Below the pieces are notes generated by a model. It was not told the origin of the DNA, did no database searches, and saw only the letters and a program-made list of their open reading frames with translations. The position numbers and the translations under genes are program-made. Shown in pieces: positions 1 to 7,290 of a stretch of DNA of 64,000 nt (positions are counted from its first letter, which is position 1; the number at the start of each line of letters is the position of its first letter). Origin of the DNA: Paenibacillus beijingensis (GTDB lineage: Bacteria > Bacillota > Bacilli > Paenibacillales > Paenibacillaceae); the NCBI RefSeq assembly GCF_000961095.1, contig NZ_CP011058.1, positions 558,001 to 622,000 of the forward strand, given 5' to 3'.

Positions 1-81
1 GTCCAGCGATACGTTCTTTAATGCCTGGTAATCGTTATAATACAGATTCAGCTTACGGATATGAATGAGTGCGTTCATCAT
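1..81 (-). CDS. pstB: Phosphate ABC transporter ATP-binding protein PstB, N-terminus (runs off the window)
   Basis: Only the first 27 codons are inside the window. They begin MMNALIHIRKLNLYYNDYQA, the usual opening of PstB, which couples ATP hydrolysis to phosphate import by the PstSCA complex. An AAGGAG ribosome-binding site lies 7 bases before the ATG. The gene is last in the visible pst run, 67 bases after pstA. The Walker motifs lie outside the window, so the call rests on the N-terminal sequence and the operon position. Confidence 0.85.
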   Translation of the reverse strand, partial: MMNALIHIRKLNLYYNDYQALKNVSLD

Positions 82-148
82 TGAAAACTCCTTCGAGTAT
101 TCATCTCGGACTTTCGGCAGTGCGCCCTATGCAGTGCGTTCTATTCGT

Positions 149-1045
149 TTATCTGCCGGCTTTGCGCCCGTGAAACCAAAGCGGCACGCGGAATAAAAGG
201 TTGATGAGAAGCACGACAATAACGAGCACGGCTGCCGCTTTGTCGGCGATATCGGCCGCATCCGGCACGATCGCCTCCGACTGCACATACCAGAGGTGAA
301 CGGCAAGCGTCGCACCCGGGGAAAATAAGCTGAAATCCCACATCTCGCCGGATGTGGAGACGCCGGCCGTCAGAATGATAACGGCGCTCTCGCCGAACGC
401 CCGCCCCGCTACAAGGCAAATGCCGGTAACGATGCCGCTGAGCGCGGCAGGGATGAGCGTGCGCATAATGGTTTGCAGATGCGTCGCCCCAAGCGATAAC
501 GATGCGTTTTTATACTCCTTGGGCACCGCCTGCAGCGCTTCCTCCGTCACCCGCGTCAGGACGGGCAGATTCAAGAAAGCGAGACTGACCGCGCCGCCGA
601 TAATGGTGAGCCCGATCCCCATCGCTTCGACGAACAAGGCAATACCGAACAGGCCGAAGATAATCGACGGAACGGAAGCGAGCCCTTCGACGCAAGTGCG
701 GATAAACCGGACCCACTTGCGGTCGGGAGCGAATTCGGCCAAATAGATGCCGGCTGCAAGGCCAAGCGGAATCGAAATGATGAGCGAAAGGATCAATACA
801 TAGAAAGAGTTGAACAAAGCGGGACCGATGCCGCCGCCCTCCTCGATTTCACTTGGAAGTCCGTACAGAAAGCCCCACGACAGCTTCGGAATCCCTTTTT
901 CCAAAATAAGAAACAGCAGCGCGAAAATAAATAAGATAGAGCAGACGCCAACGATCCACGCCAGCACGGTAAAGCTGCGGTCGAGGATGCGGTTCACGCC
1001 TCTGCTCTTGCGAAACGGCGAGCTTGCCGCCTTGGTGTTGATCAT
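149..1045 (-). CDS. pstA: Phosphate ABC transporter permease PstA
   Basis: A 298-residue integral membrane protein, one of the two channel subunits of the high-affinity PstSCAB phosphate importer. A first hydrophobic segment lies at about residues 20-45 and further segments follow. The binding-protein-dependent permease (EAA-type) loop is visible around the residues ASLSLGATHLQTIMRTLIPA. The reading frame stays open far upstream, but the ATG at 1045 overlaps the pstC stop in the typical ATGA arrangement and gives the normal family length, so I take it as the start. pstC lies upstream and pstB downstream. Confidence 0.93.
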   Translation of the reverse strand: MINTKAASSPFRKSRGVNRILDRSFTVLAWIVGVCSILFIFALLFLILEKGIPKLSWGFLYGLPSEIEEGGGIGPALFNSFYVLILSLIISIPLGLAAGIYLAEFAPDRKWVRFIRTCVEGLASVPSIIFGLFGIALFVEAMGIGLTIIGGAVSLAFLNLPVLTRVTEEALQAVPKEYKNASLSLGATHLQTIMRTLIPAALSGIVTGICLVAGRAFGESAVIILTAGVSTSGEMWDFSLFSPGATLAVHLWYVQSEAIVPDAADIADKAAAVLVIVVLLINLLFRVPLWFHGRKAGR

Positions 1046-2004
1046 GCTCCCCTCGCCCCTTTCCGCTCCAAAAACCGAATCGCGACGATCATCAGAAGCG
1101 AGATGAGAAGCAAAATGAAGCCCATCAAATAAAGCGCATTGTTCCAGGTGGAATCGAACTCCACGTTCGGGATTTGCATGACGATGTTGCTTGTGAGCAC
1201 CGATGTCGGCGTCAGCAGGCTGCTGGCCAGCTGTGGCGTATTGCCGATCACCATGACGACGGCCATCGTTTCTCCGATGGCGCGCGCCATTCCGAGAATG
1301 ACGGCATACATAATGCCGCTTCTCGCCGCCGGCAGCGTAACTTTGAATATTGTTTGAAACCGGGTCGCTCCAAGCGCGTAGGAAGCCTGAATATATTTGT
1401 GCGGGACAGCGGTAATCGCATCGTCGCTCAGCCTGCTGATCGTCGGCAGCACCATAATCGCCAGCACGAGCGCTGCCGCCAGCAGACCGTCGCCCATACT
1501 CGTTCCGGTCACCGATCGAATGGCCGGAATGAGCAAAGTGAAGCCTAAATATCCGTATACGACGGACGGAATTCCGACCAGCAGGTCGATGACCGGGCGA
1601 AGCATATTTTTGAGCCATTTCGGCGTCAGCTCAGCCAAAAAGATGGCGATGAATATCGAGACCGGCACCGCAATGAGCAGCGTCAGCGCTGTTAACGCGA
1701 ACGTCCCGAAAATAAAGACAAGCGCGCCAAAGCGGTCTTCTTCCGGCGTCCAGTCCGCCGAAAAGAAAAATTCGAGCGGGGAGACGTCCAGAAACGTCAG
1801 CACGCCGGTGCGGAACATAAAGAACAAGATCAGAAACAGCACCAAACAAACAAAGACGGCGCACGCGATACAAAACATTTTGAACGTTTTGTTCGCCCAT
1901 CTCAGCCTCGCTCTGCGGTCAAATCCCCTGCCGGTGCCGGATTTCAGGGAATGAGTCATTTCGCCTTGTGCGGCCGTTGCACCCGTTGACGAAGTTTCAA
2001 GCAT
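1042..2004 (-). CDS. pstC: Phosphate ABC transporter permease PstC
   Basis: A 320-residue membrane permease that pairs with PstA to form the phosphate channel. After a roughly 40-residue cytoplasmic N-terminus come about six hydrophobic segments. The permease loop is visible as ASYALGATRFQTIFKVTLPA. I chose the ATG at 2004 because a GGAGG lies 11 bases upstream; the frame is open for 26 more codons without a good ribosome-binding site. The ATG at 1969 (MTHSLKSG) is another possibility. The stop overlaps the pstA start by four bases, so translation is probably coupled. Confidence 0.93.
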   Translation of the reverse strand: MLETSSTGATAAQGEMTHSLKSGTGRGFDRRARLRWANKTFKMFCIACAVFVCLVLFLILFFMFRTGVLTFLDVSPLEFFFSADWTPEEDRFGALVFIFGTFALTALTLLIAVPVSIFIAIFLAELTPKWLKNMLRPVIDLLVGIPSVVYGYLGFTLLIPAIRSVTGTSMGDGLLAAALVLAIMVLPTISRLSDDAITAVPHKYIQASYALGATRFQTIFKVTLPAARSGIMYAVILGMARAIGETMAVVMVIGNTPQLASSLLTPTSVLTSNIVMQIPNVEFDSTWNNALYLMGFILLLISLLMIVAIRFLERKGARGA

Positions 2005-2127
2005 ACCGTTCGTTTCCTCCAATAAGAAAAGCTTCTGTTCGAAGCTCTCTCCACGTTGAATGAACCTGCGTGATAAAGACAAGCCAGCCTGACGCAGGTG
2101 CGCTCCAAGCTGGCCGCTCTTCTTCCG

Positions 2128-2991
2128 TTATTTCATCGCCGACAGCGGGATGAATTTAAGCTTTTTCAGGGAACCGTTCTGGAACTCCTTACTTTGCACA
2201 TACTCGATGAACGCTTTGACCGCCCCGGTTGCGGGACCTTTCGTCATGTAGTAGCCGTAGCCCCATACTTTATATTTACCGTTGACCACATTCTCAGTCG
2301 TAGCGGCAATGCCGTTGATTTTCAGCGCCGTCATTTTGCTCGTGACGTAAGGGAGGTCGATGTAACCGATCGCGTTCGGCGTCGTTTCTACCGCTGTCTT
2401 CATGTCGCCGCTCGACTTCACTTCTTTGTAGTTGTTGCCTTTGGTCATGAAGTCCGTACCCATCAGTGCTTTCATTTGAAAATTGACGCGCGTGCCCGAT
2501 CCGAAGGCGCGGTTGACGACCACGATATCGGCATTGTCGCCGCCTACGTCTTTCCAGTTCGTCACTTTACCCGAGAAAATGTCCTGCAGCTGCTTCGTTG
2601 TCAGGTCGTCCACTTTCACGTTTTTGTTCACGATCGCAGCAAACGGTGTAACCGCCACTTTATGCGCCACCTGGCCGTCAAACTTTTTGAAGCCCGGCAC
2701 GTCCTGCGTCGCATCCCAGTCAACGGCGCCGATATCGGCAATGCCTTTGCGCACCGATTGCGGACCCGTGATGGAGCCTGCAGCGGAAGCGGAAATTTTT
2801 ACTTTCGGATTGAGCTTCTTGAATTCGTTGGCTGCCTGCAGCGTCAGCGGCAGCAGCGCGGAGGAACCGTTGATGACGATTTTGCCGCTCAGCTTTTTGC
2901 TTGCCGCCTCTGCGGTATTGGAAGCGGAGAAAGAACCGAATACCAGGGTAAGAGCCATCGTTGCAAGTGCAGCGCCTTTAAACCATTTCAT
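2128..2991 (-). CDS. pstS: Phosphate ABC transporter substrate-binding protein PstS, apparently without a lipid anchor
   Basis: A 287-residue phosphate-binding protein that delivers phosphate to PstCA. The mature part has the family features: GSSALLPL near the N-terminus, SAAGSITGPQSVRKGIADIGA, and the FGSGTRVNF phosphate-binding segment. The signal peptide runs to about residue 35 and ends in SNTAEAASKK. I see no cysteine at the expected lipobox, so the protein looks secreted and released by a type I signal peptidase rather than lipidated, which is unusual for a Gram-positive PstS. A GAGGAG lies about 10 bases before the ATG at 2991. Confidence 0.94.
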   Translation of the reverse strand: MKWFKGAALATMALTLVFGSFSASNTAEAASKKLSGKIVINGSSALLPLTLQAANEFKKLNPKVKISASAAGSITGPQSVRKGIADIGAVDWDATQDVPGFKKFDGQVAHKVAVTPFAAIVNKNVKVDDLTTKQLQDIFSGKVTNWKDVGGDNADIVVVNRAFGSGTRVNFQMKALMGTDFMTKGNNYKEVKSSGDMKTAVETTPNAIGYIDLPYVTSKMTALKINGIAATTENVVNGKYKVWGYGYYMTKGPATGAVKAFIEYVQSKEFQNGSLKKLKFIPLSAMK

Positions 2992-3020
2992 TTGTATATA
3001 ACTCCTCTCGAATAGTTGAA

Positions 3021-4430
3021 TTAGCGGGTTACGGCTTTCCATTTGCCGTTATGATCGACGTAAAGCTTTCCGTCCTGAACGAGCGCAAGCTGCGAATTTG
3101 CGGAAACAACAAGATCTGTTACGCTGTCGGACACGGTGAAGAGCTTTTGTTTGCTGCCGTTAGCCGGGTCGATTTCGTAAATATCGTTCGTATCCGTCGC
3201 TCCGGATGCGAGCACGTACAGCTTGCCGCTGCTGTATACAGCTTGAAGCACATCCTGTTCCGAGAAAAGCGTGCTTTCCTGCGCGTTTGCCTGAACGGAG
3301 ATGAGAACGGAGTTGGTGTTCTCGTCACCCGGCTTGATGTAGAACGCTTGCGAAGCGTCAGCCGCCGCGCCGACATACAGCTTGTCTTCCGCGCCGGAGG
3401 TGAGCTGCACCGGTTTGGCACCCGCTGCCGAAGAATCGAACGCGTACAGCTGCGGCTCCGTACCTGTCATATCGATTGCCACATCGTCAAGCGAAACGTC
3501 CTTGCTGCTGTCGGCCGTTACTTTGCCGCTTTTGCTGACCGTGTAGACGAACTTTTTGCCGCCCTCGGATACGGTCAAATTCGCTTTGTAATCGACCTTG
3601 TCGTCGAGAACCGCTGCAATCTTTCCGTCAACCGGGTTCATTTTCGCAATAACCGATCCTCTGTCGCCTTGCAGGAAATAAAGCGTCGAGCCGTCGGCGG
3701 ACCATTGCAGCTCATTTTTTACGGATGTGTCTTCGCTGATTTTCTTCATTTTATTCGTCCCGAGAACGAGAACATAAACGTTGCCGTTCGAATCGGTGTA
3801 AGCGGCTTTCGTGCCGCCGGGTGCCACTGCCAGGTCGGAAGCATCGGCCGCCGCGAACAGCTCCGCATGTTCGCCGGAAACTGCGTTGACAACATTGTCC
3901 GCACGCCCCTGATCGGTCAGGCTGGAGACGAGCAGCTGACCCGCCCCAATCCACTTCGCTTGGTCTATGCCCTCGAGAAGCTGGACGGTATCGACCGATA
4001 CGGCGCCCGATGCGTCTTTCGTATACGTGCCGCCCAGCGCTTCTACGAAACTAGCGGGTTCGATGTAGTTCGCGTGTTTTACGTTCACGACCGCGTGGCT
4101 CAGCATTTTCACGGAACCGTCTACGAACGCGCGGTTCGACGATGCTTTCAAAGCGATCGAATGGCCGTTTGCGGCCGCCTTTACCGTACCGTCCTGCGTC
4201 AATTCAAGATTGGCCAGCAAAGCAGCCGCCAAATCCCGAACCGAGACAAGCGTAACGCCGTCCGCTACAATCGAACGGATCGTAACGTCGCTGCCGTTTA
4301 CGACATAAGAAGCCGGCTTCACTTGAAGTACATTTACAGGAGCAGCAGCATACGCGCCGCTAACAGCAGCCGTGCTGATTATTGCAGCCGCCAAAGAAGC
4401 GGCCAGCGTTTTTTTCATCGACATTGGCAT
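3021..4430 (-). CDS. Secreted stalk-domain protein with a C-terminal beta-propeller-like region, first gene of the pst run
   Basis: A 469-residue exported protein with a clear signal peptide ending near AAAAPVNV (about residues 1-30). Residues about 40-150 resemble the copper amine oxidase N-terminal (stalk) domain common on Paenibacillus surfaces: VTLVSVRDLAAALLA, then NGHSIALKASSNRAFVDG, then YIEPASFVEALGG. The remainder repeats short beta-rich units (for example LYFLQGDRGSVIAKMNPVDG and LYVLASGATDTNDIYEIDPA), as in TolB/YncE-type propellers. The oxidase catalytic domain is absent, so no oxidase activity is implied. It ends 29 bases before pstS, on the same strand, downstream of the Pho-box array. 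A role in sensing or capturing phosphate or metals at the wall is possible but is inference. Confidence 0.72.
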   Translation of the reverse strand: MPMSMKKTLAASLAAAIISTAAVSGAYAAAPVNVLQVKPASYVVNGSDVTIRSIVADGVTLVSVRDLAAALLANLELTQDGTVKAAANGHSIALKASSNRAFVDGSVKMLSHAVVNVKHANYIEPASFVEALGGTYTKDASGAVSVDTVQLLEGIDQAKWIGAGQLLVSSLTDQGRADNVVNAVSGEHAELFAAADASDLAVAPGGTKAAYTDSNGNVYVLVLGTNKMKKISEDTSVKNELQWSADGSTLYFLQGDRGSVIAKMNPVDGKIAAVLDDKVDYKANLTVSEGGKKFVYTVSKSGKVTADSSKDVSLDDVAIDMTGTEPQLYAFDSSAAGAKPVQLTSGAEDKLYVGAAADASQAFYIKPGDENTNSVLISVQANAQESTLFSEQDVLQAVYSSGKLYVLASGATDTNDIYEIDPANGSKQKLFTVSDSVTDLVVSANSQLALVQDGKLYVDHNGKWKAVTR

Positions 4431-4590
4431 ACGACACCTTTCCTCGTCATGATCTATATGTAGAAGATTTTGAAGCCTGTTGCCGACGGCCCACCCGGCC
4501 TTGATGAATAGGCCCGATCCCCCCTTAATAACTGCGTAAGACCGCTTGATGTTGAGGAAACGCTTGTACCAATATTTACATTTGCAATCC

Positions 4591-4640
4591 TAACAGCATT
4601 TTGTTATCGAAATGTTTTGCATTTATGGATTATTTGTAAA
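4591..4640 (-). promoter_or_regulatory. Candidate PhoP (Pho-box) direct-repeat array upstream of the pst run
   Basis: On the minus strand, hexamers begin every 11 bases: TTTACA (4635-4640), TCCATA (4624-4629), AAAACA (4613-4618), ATAACA (4602-4607) and CTGTTA (4591-4596). Bacillus PhoP recognises TTAACA-like hexamers separated by about five bases, so the spacing is exactly that of a Pho regulon operator, although only some units are close to consensus. It lies 161 bases before the start of the stalk protein gene, which suggests that gene and pstSCAB are induced together under phosphate limitation. Confidence 0.6.
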
Positions 4641-4792
4641 TGTTGGATATTATCCTGTTATTGGTTATTCAAAACGCGACCTTTGGGGTAAATATAAAAA
4701 GGAGTCTGCCATATCAACTTTTCATAGATTTTGCTGCCGTATTCGCTTGACTTCTTCCTGAATTCATATTATTATATGATTCTGTGATACGC

Positions 4793-4865
4793 GATCTGTT
4801 AGCTCAGCTGGGAGAGCACCATCTTGACAGGGTGGGGGTCAGTGGTTCGAGCCCACTACAGATCA
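4793..4865 (+). tRNA. tRNA-Val (anticodon GAC)
   Basis: A full cloverleaf can be drawn. The acceptor stem is GATCTGT with ACAGATC. The D arm has GCTC...GAGC. The anticodon stem is CCATC/GGTGG around the loop TTGACAG, giving anticodon GAC (valine). The T arm is AGTGG-TTCGAGC-CCACT, followed by discriminator base A. CCA is not encoded. It stands alone and is followed at once by a terminator hairpin. Confidence 0.96.
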
Positions 4866-4869
4866 TACA

Positions 4870-4898
4870 AAAAAACCCTTGCGCCGCAAGGGTTTTTG
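4870..4898 (+). terminator. Rho-independent terminator after tRNA-Val
   Basis: AACCCTTGCG and its partner CAAGGGTT form a GC-rich hairpin with a CCG-type loop, followed by TTTTTGCTT. A-runs on the other side allow it to work for both strands. Confidence 0.85.
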
Positions 4899-5066
4899 CT
4901 TGTTCATTTATAGGATGCTTTCGATCCGCAGACGACCGAAATCAAGTTGTCTTTACCTTTATATATAGAACTTCCAAGAAACGCACCAAACGATGAGTCC
5001 CGGCTGCCGAACCTACGGTTGACGTTTTTTTCAAAAACCTCCCTCAGCCTTCCGGACGATATCGAG

Positions 5067-5255
5067 TCAGGCTGATCTCTCGGCTTCATTCACTTTCTCC
5101 CGTACCTGATAGTACTTAATAATCAATTCGTCCAATTCCTGGCTCAAATGCAATACTTTACCTGACGTCAATGTTTCAGGGGAACTGCCGGCAAGGTCAT
5201 TGAGCAGCGCTCGATACAGTTCGATGTTAAACCTGATCATTTCCAGCTCGGTCAT
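5067..5255 (-). CDS. Spo0E-family aspartyl-phosphate phosphatase
   Basis: A small helical-hairpin protein of 62 residues (71 if started at 5282). It carries the family signature SQELDELI, in which the Asp and neighbouring Ser belong to the conserved SxxxD region that removes phosphate from Spo0A~P and so delays sporulation. The ATG at 5255 is preferred because a TTGGAG lies 9 bases upstream; the ATG at 5282 has no ribosome-binding site. It follows a 55-residue open frame by a few bases, which suggests a two-gene unit. Which phosphorylated regulator it acts on cannot be told from sequence. Confidence 0.82.
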   Translation of the reverse strand: MTELEMIRFNIELYRALLNDLAGSSPETLTSGKVLHLSQELDELIIKYYQVREKVNEAERSA

Positions 5256-5287
5256 AATCTGCATCTCCAATTGATAAGTCATTTACG

Positions 5288-5455
5288 CTAGCTGCGATGT
5301 TCCTCATCAAGTGAAAATTGATCAGCGGTCAGACCTAAAAGGTTGGATTCGTACGTTTTCCTGCTCATGTCCAGATTTCCCGACTTCCATTCCATAAACC
5401 GGTCGGCCGCGATCCCCATTTCCTTTACAACCGTTTCAATTTCAATAAAGATCAA
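5288..5455 (-). CDS. Small hypothetical protein with TTG start, upstream partner of the Spo0E-like gene
   Basis: A 55-codon frame starting with TTG (5453-5455), preceded by a strong GGAGGTGGGATTAG ribosome-binding site, which is the main reason to believe it. The product reads IEIETVVKEMGIAADRFMEW near its start and ends SLDEEHRS; it is acidic, soluble and has no membrane segment or cysteine. I do not recognise a family. It ends five bases before the first possible Spo0E-like start, so both are probably on one transcript. Confidence 0.55.
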   Translation of the reverse strand: MIFIEIETVVKEMGIAADRFMEWKSGNLDMSRKTYESNLLGLTADQFSLDEEHRS

Positions 5456-5565
5456 CTAATCCCACCTCCTAATAACATAAGAATAGCCGATCCCGATTGA
5501 AAATAAAGTCGAAAACAGGCGCCTTTCCGAAAAACTGCCGATAAATTCAAACGGTTGAATTTCGA

Positions 5566-5594
5566 TTGACTTTTCCAGCTGTTTTGAGTAAAAT
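5566..5594 (+). promoter_or_regulatory. Sigma-A-type promoter for the SDR gene
   Basis: TTGACT (5566-5571), a 17-base spacer and TAAAAT (5589-5594) form a near-consensus promoter pointing at the SDR gene. It implies a leader of about 165 bases before the start codon. Confidence 0.6.
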
Positions 5595-5624
5595 ATTAAC
5601 TTTTTTCTGTGAGCTGCTGATCGA

Positions 5625-5690
5625 GAGCATATCGGCGGTATGGCTACTCGACGCTCGTTAGCCAGTACTCCGCCCCGCTTGCCGATGAAA
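5625..5690 (+). ncRNA. Structured leader upstream of the SDR gene (unclassified)
   Basis: Within the predicted 5' leader, nested pairings can be drawn: ATCGG (5631-5635) with CCGAT (5682-5686), CGG near 5636-5638 with CCG near 5670-5672, and a six-pair hairpin TGGCTA (5641-5646) with TAGCCA (5659-5664). I cannot match it to a known riboswitch or T-box; there is no T-box GGTGG motif. It may be a regulatory leader or just a stable fold. Confidence 0.35.
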
Positions 5691-5768
5691 GATCGACGGT
5701 GCTATAGTGGTAGTTAACCATGATTTGGAACTCATTGATTAATATCCGTTAAGATGGAGGGATTTGTG

Positions 5769-6548
5769 ATGAATTTAGGATTGCAGGGCAAAACGGCGCT
5801 CATTACGGGCGGAAGCAAAGGAATCGGCTTACATACGGCCATTGTGCTTGCTGAAGAGGGAGCAAACGTCGTCATTTTTGCGCGCGGAGAAGATGAGCTG
5901 GGCTGTGCGGCTGTGCAAATCAAAGAGCAGACCGGCAAAGAAGCGCTTGTTGTTATTGGAGACGTTACTTCTGCCGAGGATGTGGAACGCGCCGTTCGCC
6001 AAACTGTCGAAACGTTCGGTCGGCTGGACATTCTCGTCAACAACGCGGGAACTTCGGCAGCAGCCCCGTTCCAAAGCGTGGAGCTGGACAAATGGCAGCA
6101 GGATCTCGATTTGAAATTGTTCGGCGCGATCCGCTTTTCCCGGGCCGCTCTTCCGTATTTGCGCCAGAGAGGCGGAGCCATCGTCAACGTAACGGCATCG
6201 GGCGCCAAGACGCCGGGCGCCTCTTCGCTTCCGACCTCCGTCAGCCGCGCCGCCGGAATGGCCTTAACGAAAGCGATGAGCCGCGACCTGGCCGCGGACG
6301 GCATTCGCGTGAATACGGTAGGCATCGGCCTCATCCGCAGTCATCAAATTGAAGCGAAGTGGAAGCAATCGGCGCCGGACAGCAGTTGGGAAACGTTTGC
6401 CCGCGACCCCGGGCACCGCATTCCGCTCGGGCGGATCGGCGATGCCGACGAGGCCGCGCGGGTCATCGCGTTTCTCGTTTCCGACGCCGCTTCTTACGTG
6501 ACCGGCACATCGGTCAATATTGACGGCGGTCTTGCCGCCTCATTGTAG
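5769..6548 (+). CDS. SDR-fold oxidoreductase-like protein lacking the catalytic Tyr-Lys pair
   Basis: A 259-residue short-chain dehydrogenase/reductase. The Rossmann nucleotide-binding motif TGGSKGIG lies near residue 14, NNAG near residue 86, and the C-terminus is typical: VTGTSVNIDGG. At the usual catalytic YxxxK position the sequence is TSVSR, so both the general-acid Tyr and the Lys are missing, though a Ser upstream (VTASG) remains. Divergent SDR proteins of this type exist; a non-oxidoreductase or altered activity is possible. Start at 5769 because GGAGG lies 8 bases upstream. No operon partner. Confidence 0.8.
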   Translation: MNLGLQGKTALITGGSKGIGLHTAIVLAEEGANVVIFARGEDELGCAAVQIKEQTGKEALVVIGDVTSAEDVERAVRQTVETFGRLDILVNNAGTSAAAPFQSVELDKWQQDLDLKLFGAIRFSRAALPYLRQRGGAIVNVTASGAKTPGASSLPTSVSRAAGMALTKAMSRDLAADGIRVNTVGIGLIRSHQIEAKWKQSAPDSSWETFARDPGHRIPLGRIGDADEAARVIAFLVSDAASYVTGTSVNIDGGLAASL

Positions 6549-6669
6549 CATTTTCCAGGAATAAACTTTGGTTAACGCAAGCAAATCGGCTGACCGGTAC
6601 GCGGTTGGCCTGGGCGGTAAGCGCCGAACAACTCGGTGTCCCGCCCCTCCCCACTCGTTATCGATCCGC

Positions 6670-7070
6670 TCAATCGCCGCTTGTCCGATCATCGTTCACG
6701 TTCAAAAAATAATGAATGAACTGCTCGTCTTTAACATAGCCGCTGCGCTCATAAAGACGCTGAGCCCGCTCGTTATCGGCTGCGGTAGACAGCTCCAGCC
6801 CTTTTAGCTGTGCATATTTGCGGGCTTCATCGAGCAGAAGCTGGCCGACCCCCGTCTTGCGGTGTTCTTCCAGCACATAGAGATCATTCAAGATCAGCGA
6901 TCTTTTCATGGAGATCGACGAGAAGACGGGATACAGCTGTGTAAAGCCGACCATACGCTTCATATTCAGGTCCCGAACGTTGAATATAATCGATTCCCGA
7001 TGTACCATCCGTTCAAACAGAAATTGCCGTGCTTGGTCCAATGCCGAACGCTGTCCGTAAAAAATGCGGT
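6670..7070 (-). pseudogene. GNAT acetyltransferase, 3' part (gene split by the TnpB element)
   Basis: This part encodes RIFYGQRSALDQARQFLFER through to the C-terminus, with the GNAT acetyl-CoA loop region recognisable around EEHRKTGVGQLLLDEARKYA and the later NERAQRLYERSGY. It lacks the first roughly 24 residues of the family. Those are found at 10002-10071, beyond the mobile element. Joining base 10002 directly to base 7070 on the minus strand gives one frame of 156 codons plus stop and restores the conserved SLFNLYRIFYGQ segment. As it stands the gene is interrupted, so the enzyme is very probably not made. Confidence 0.9.
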
Positions 7071-7290
7071 TTGAACCTCCCACCGCCTACGCATTCGCTA
7101 AGAGGCGGGGGATTCCTGGGTAATCCCTTCTATCGAAAGGAAATTGACCAGGCGATCCCTGCTGTCCCGGCAGTTCAACTTAATTCATTCCAACAAATGA
7201 AGTCCTTCCCGTTCGATGTTGATCGCCGCATTATGGTCACGGTCATGCTGCGCGCCGCACATCGGACACGTCCATTCGCGTACCTTTAAA
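7054..7290 (-). ncRNA. Candidate omega RNA (reRNA) of the TnpB element with its guide
   Basis: By analogy with ISDra2, the guide RNA scaffold overlaps the 3' end of tnpB and ends at the right-end tip. The terminal hairpin CCGCCT...AGGCGG (7083-7108) and the tip GGTTCAA (7071-7077) are present. The guide then begins at 7070 and reads ACCGCATTTTTTACGG into the GNAT gene. The 5' limit of the RNA is a guess. Confidence 0.6.

Noticed and set aside
3021..4430. Copper amine oxidase enzyme
   Set aside because: Only the N-terminal stalk domain is recognisable; the catalytic domain with its topaquinone Tyr is absent.
3051..4463. A 470-codon open frame antisense to the stalk/propeller protein
   Set aside because: Basic, Arg-rich translation with no motif; the opposite strand has signal peptide and domain evidence.
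4793..4865. tRNA-Val as an integration site for a genomic island
   Set aside because: No integrase, no duplicated tRNA end and no prophage-type genes nearby; the tRNA is followed directly by its terminator.
4904..5089. A 61-codon frame overlapping the end of the Spo0E-like gene
   Set aside because: No ribosome-binding site and no recognisable sequence; it also runs toward the tRNA terminator.
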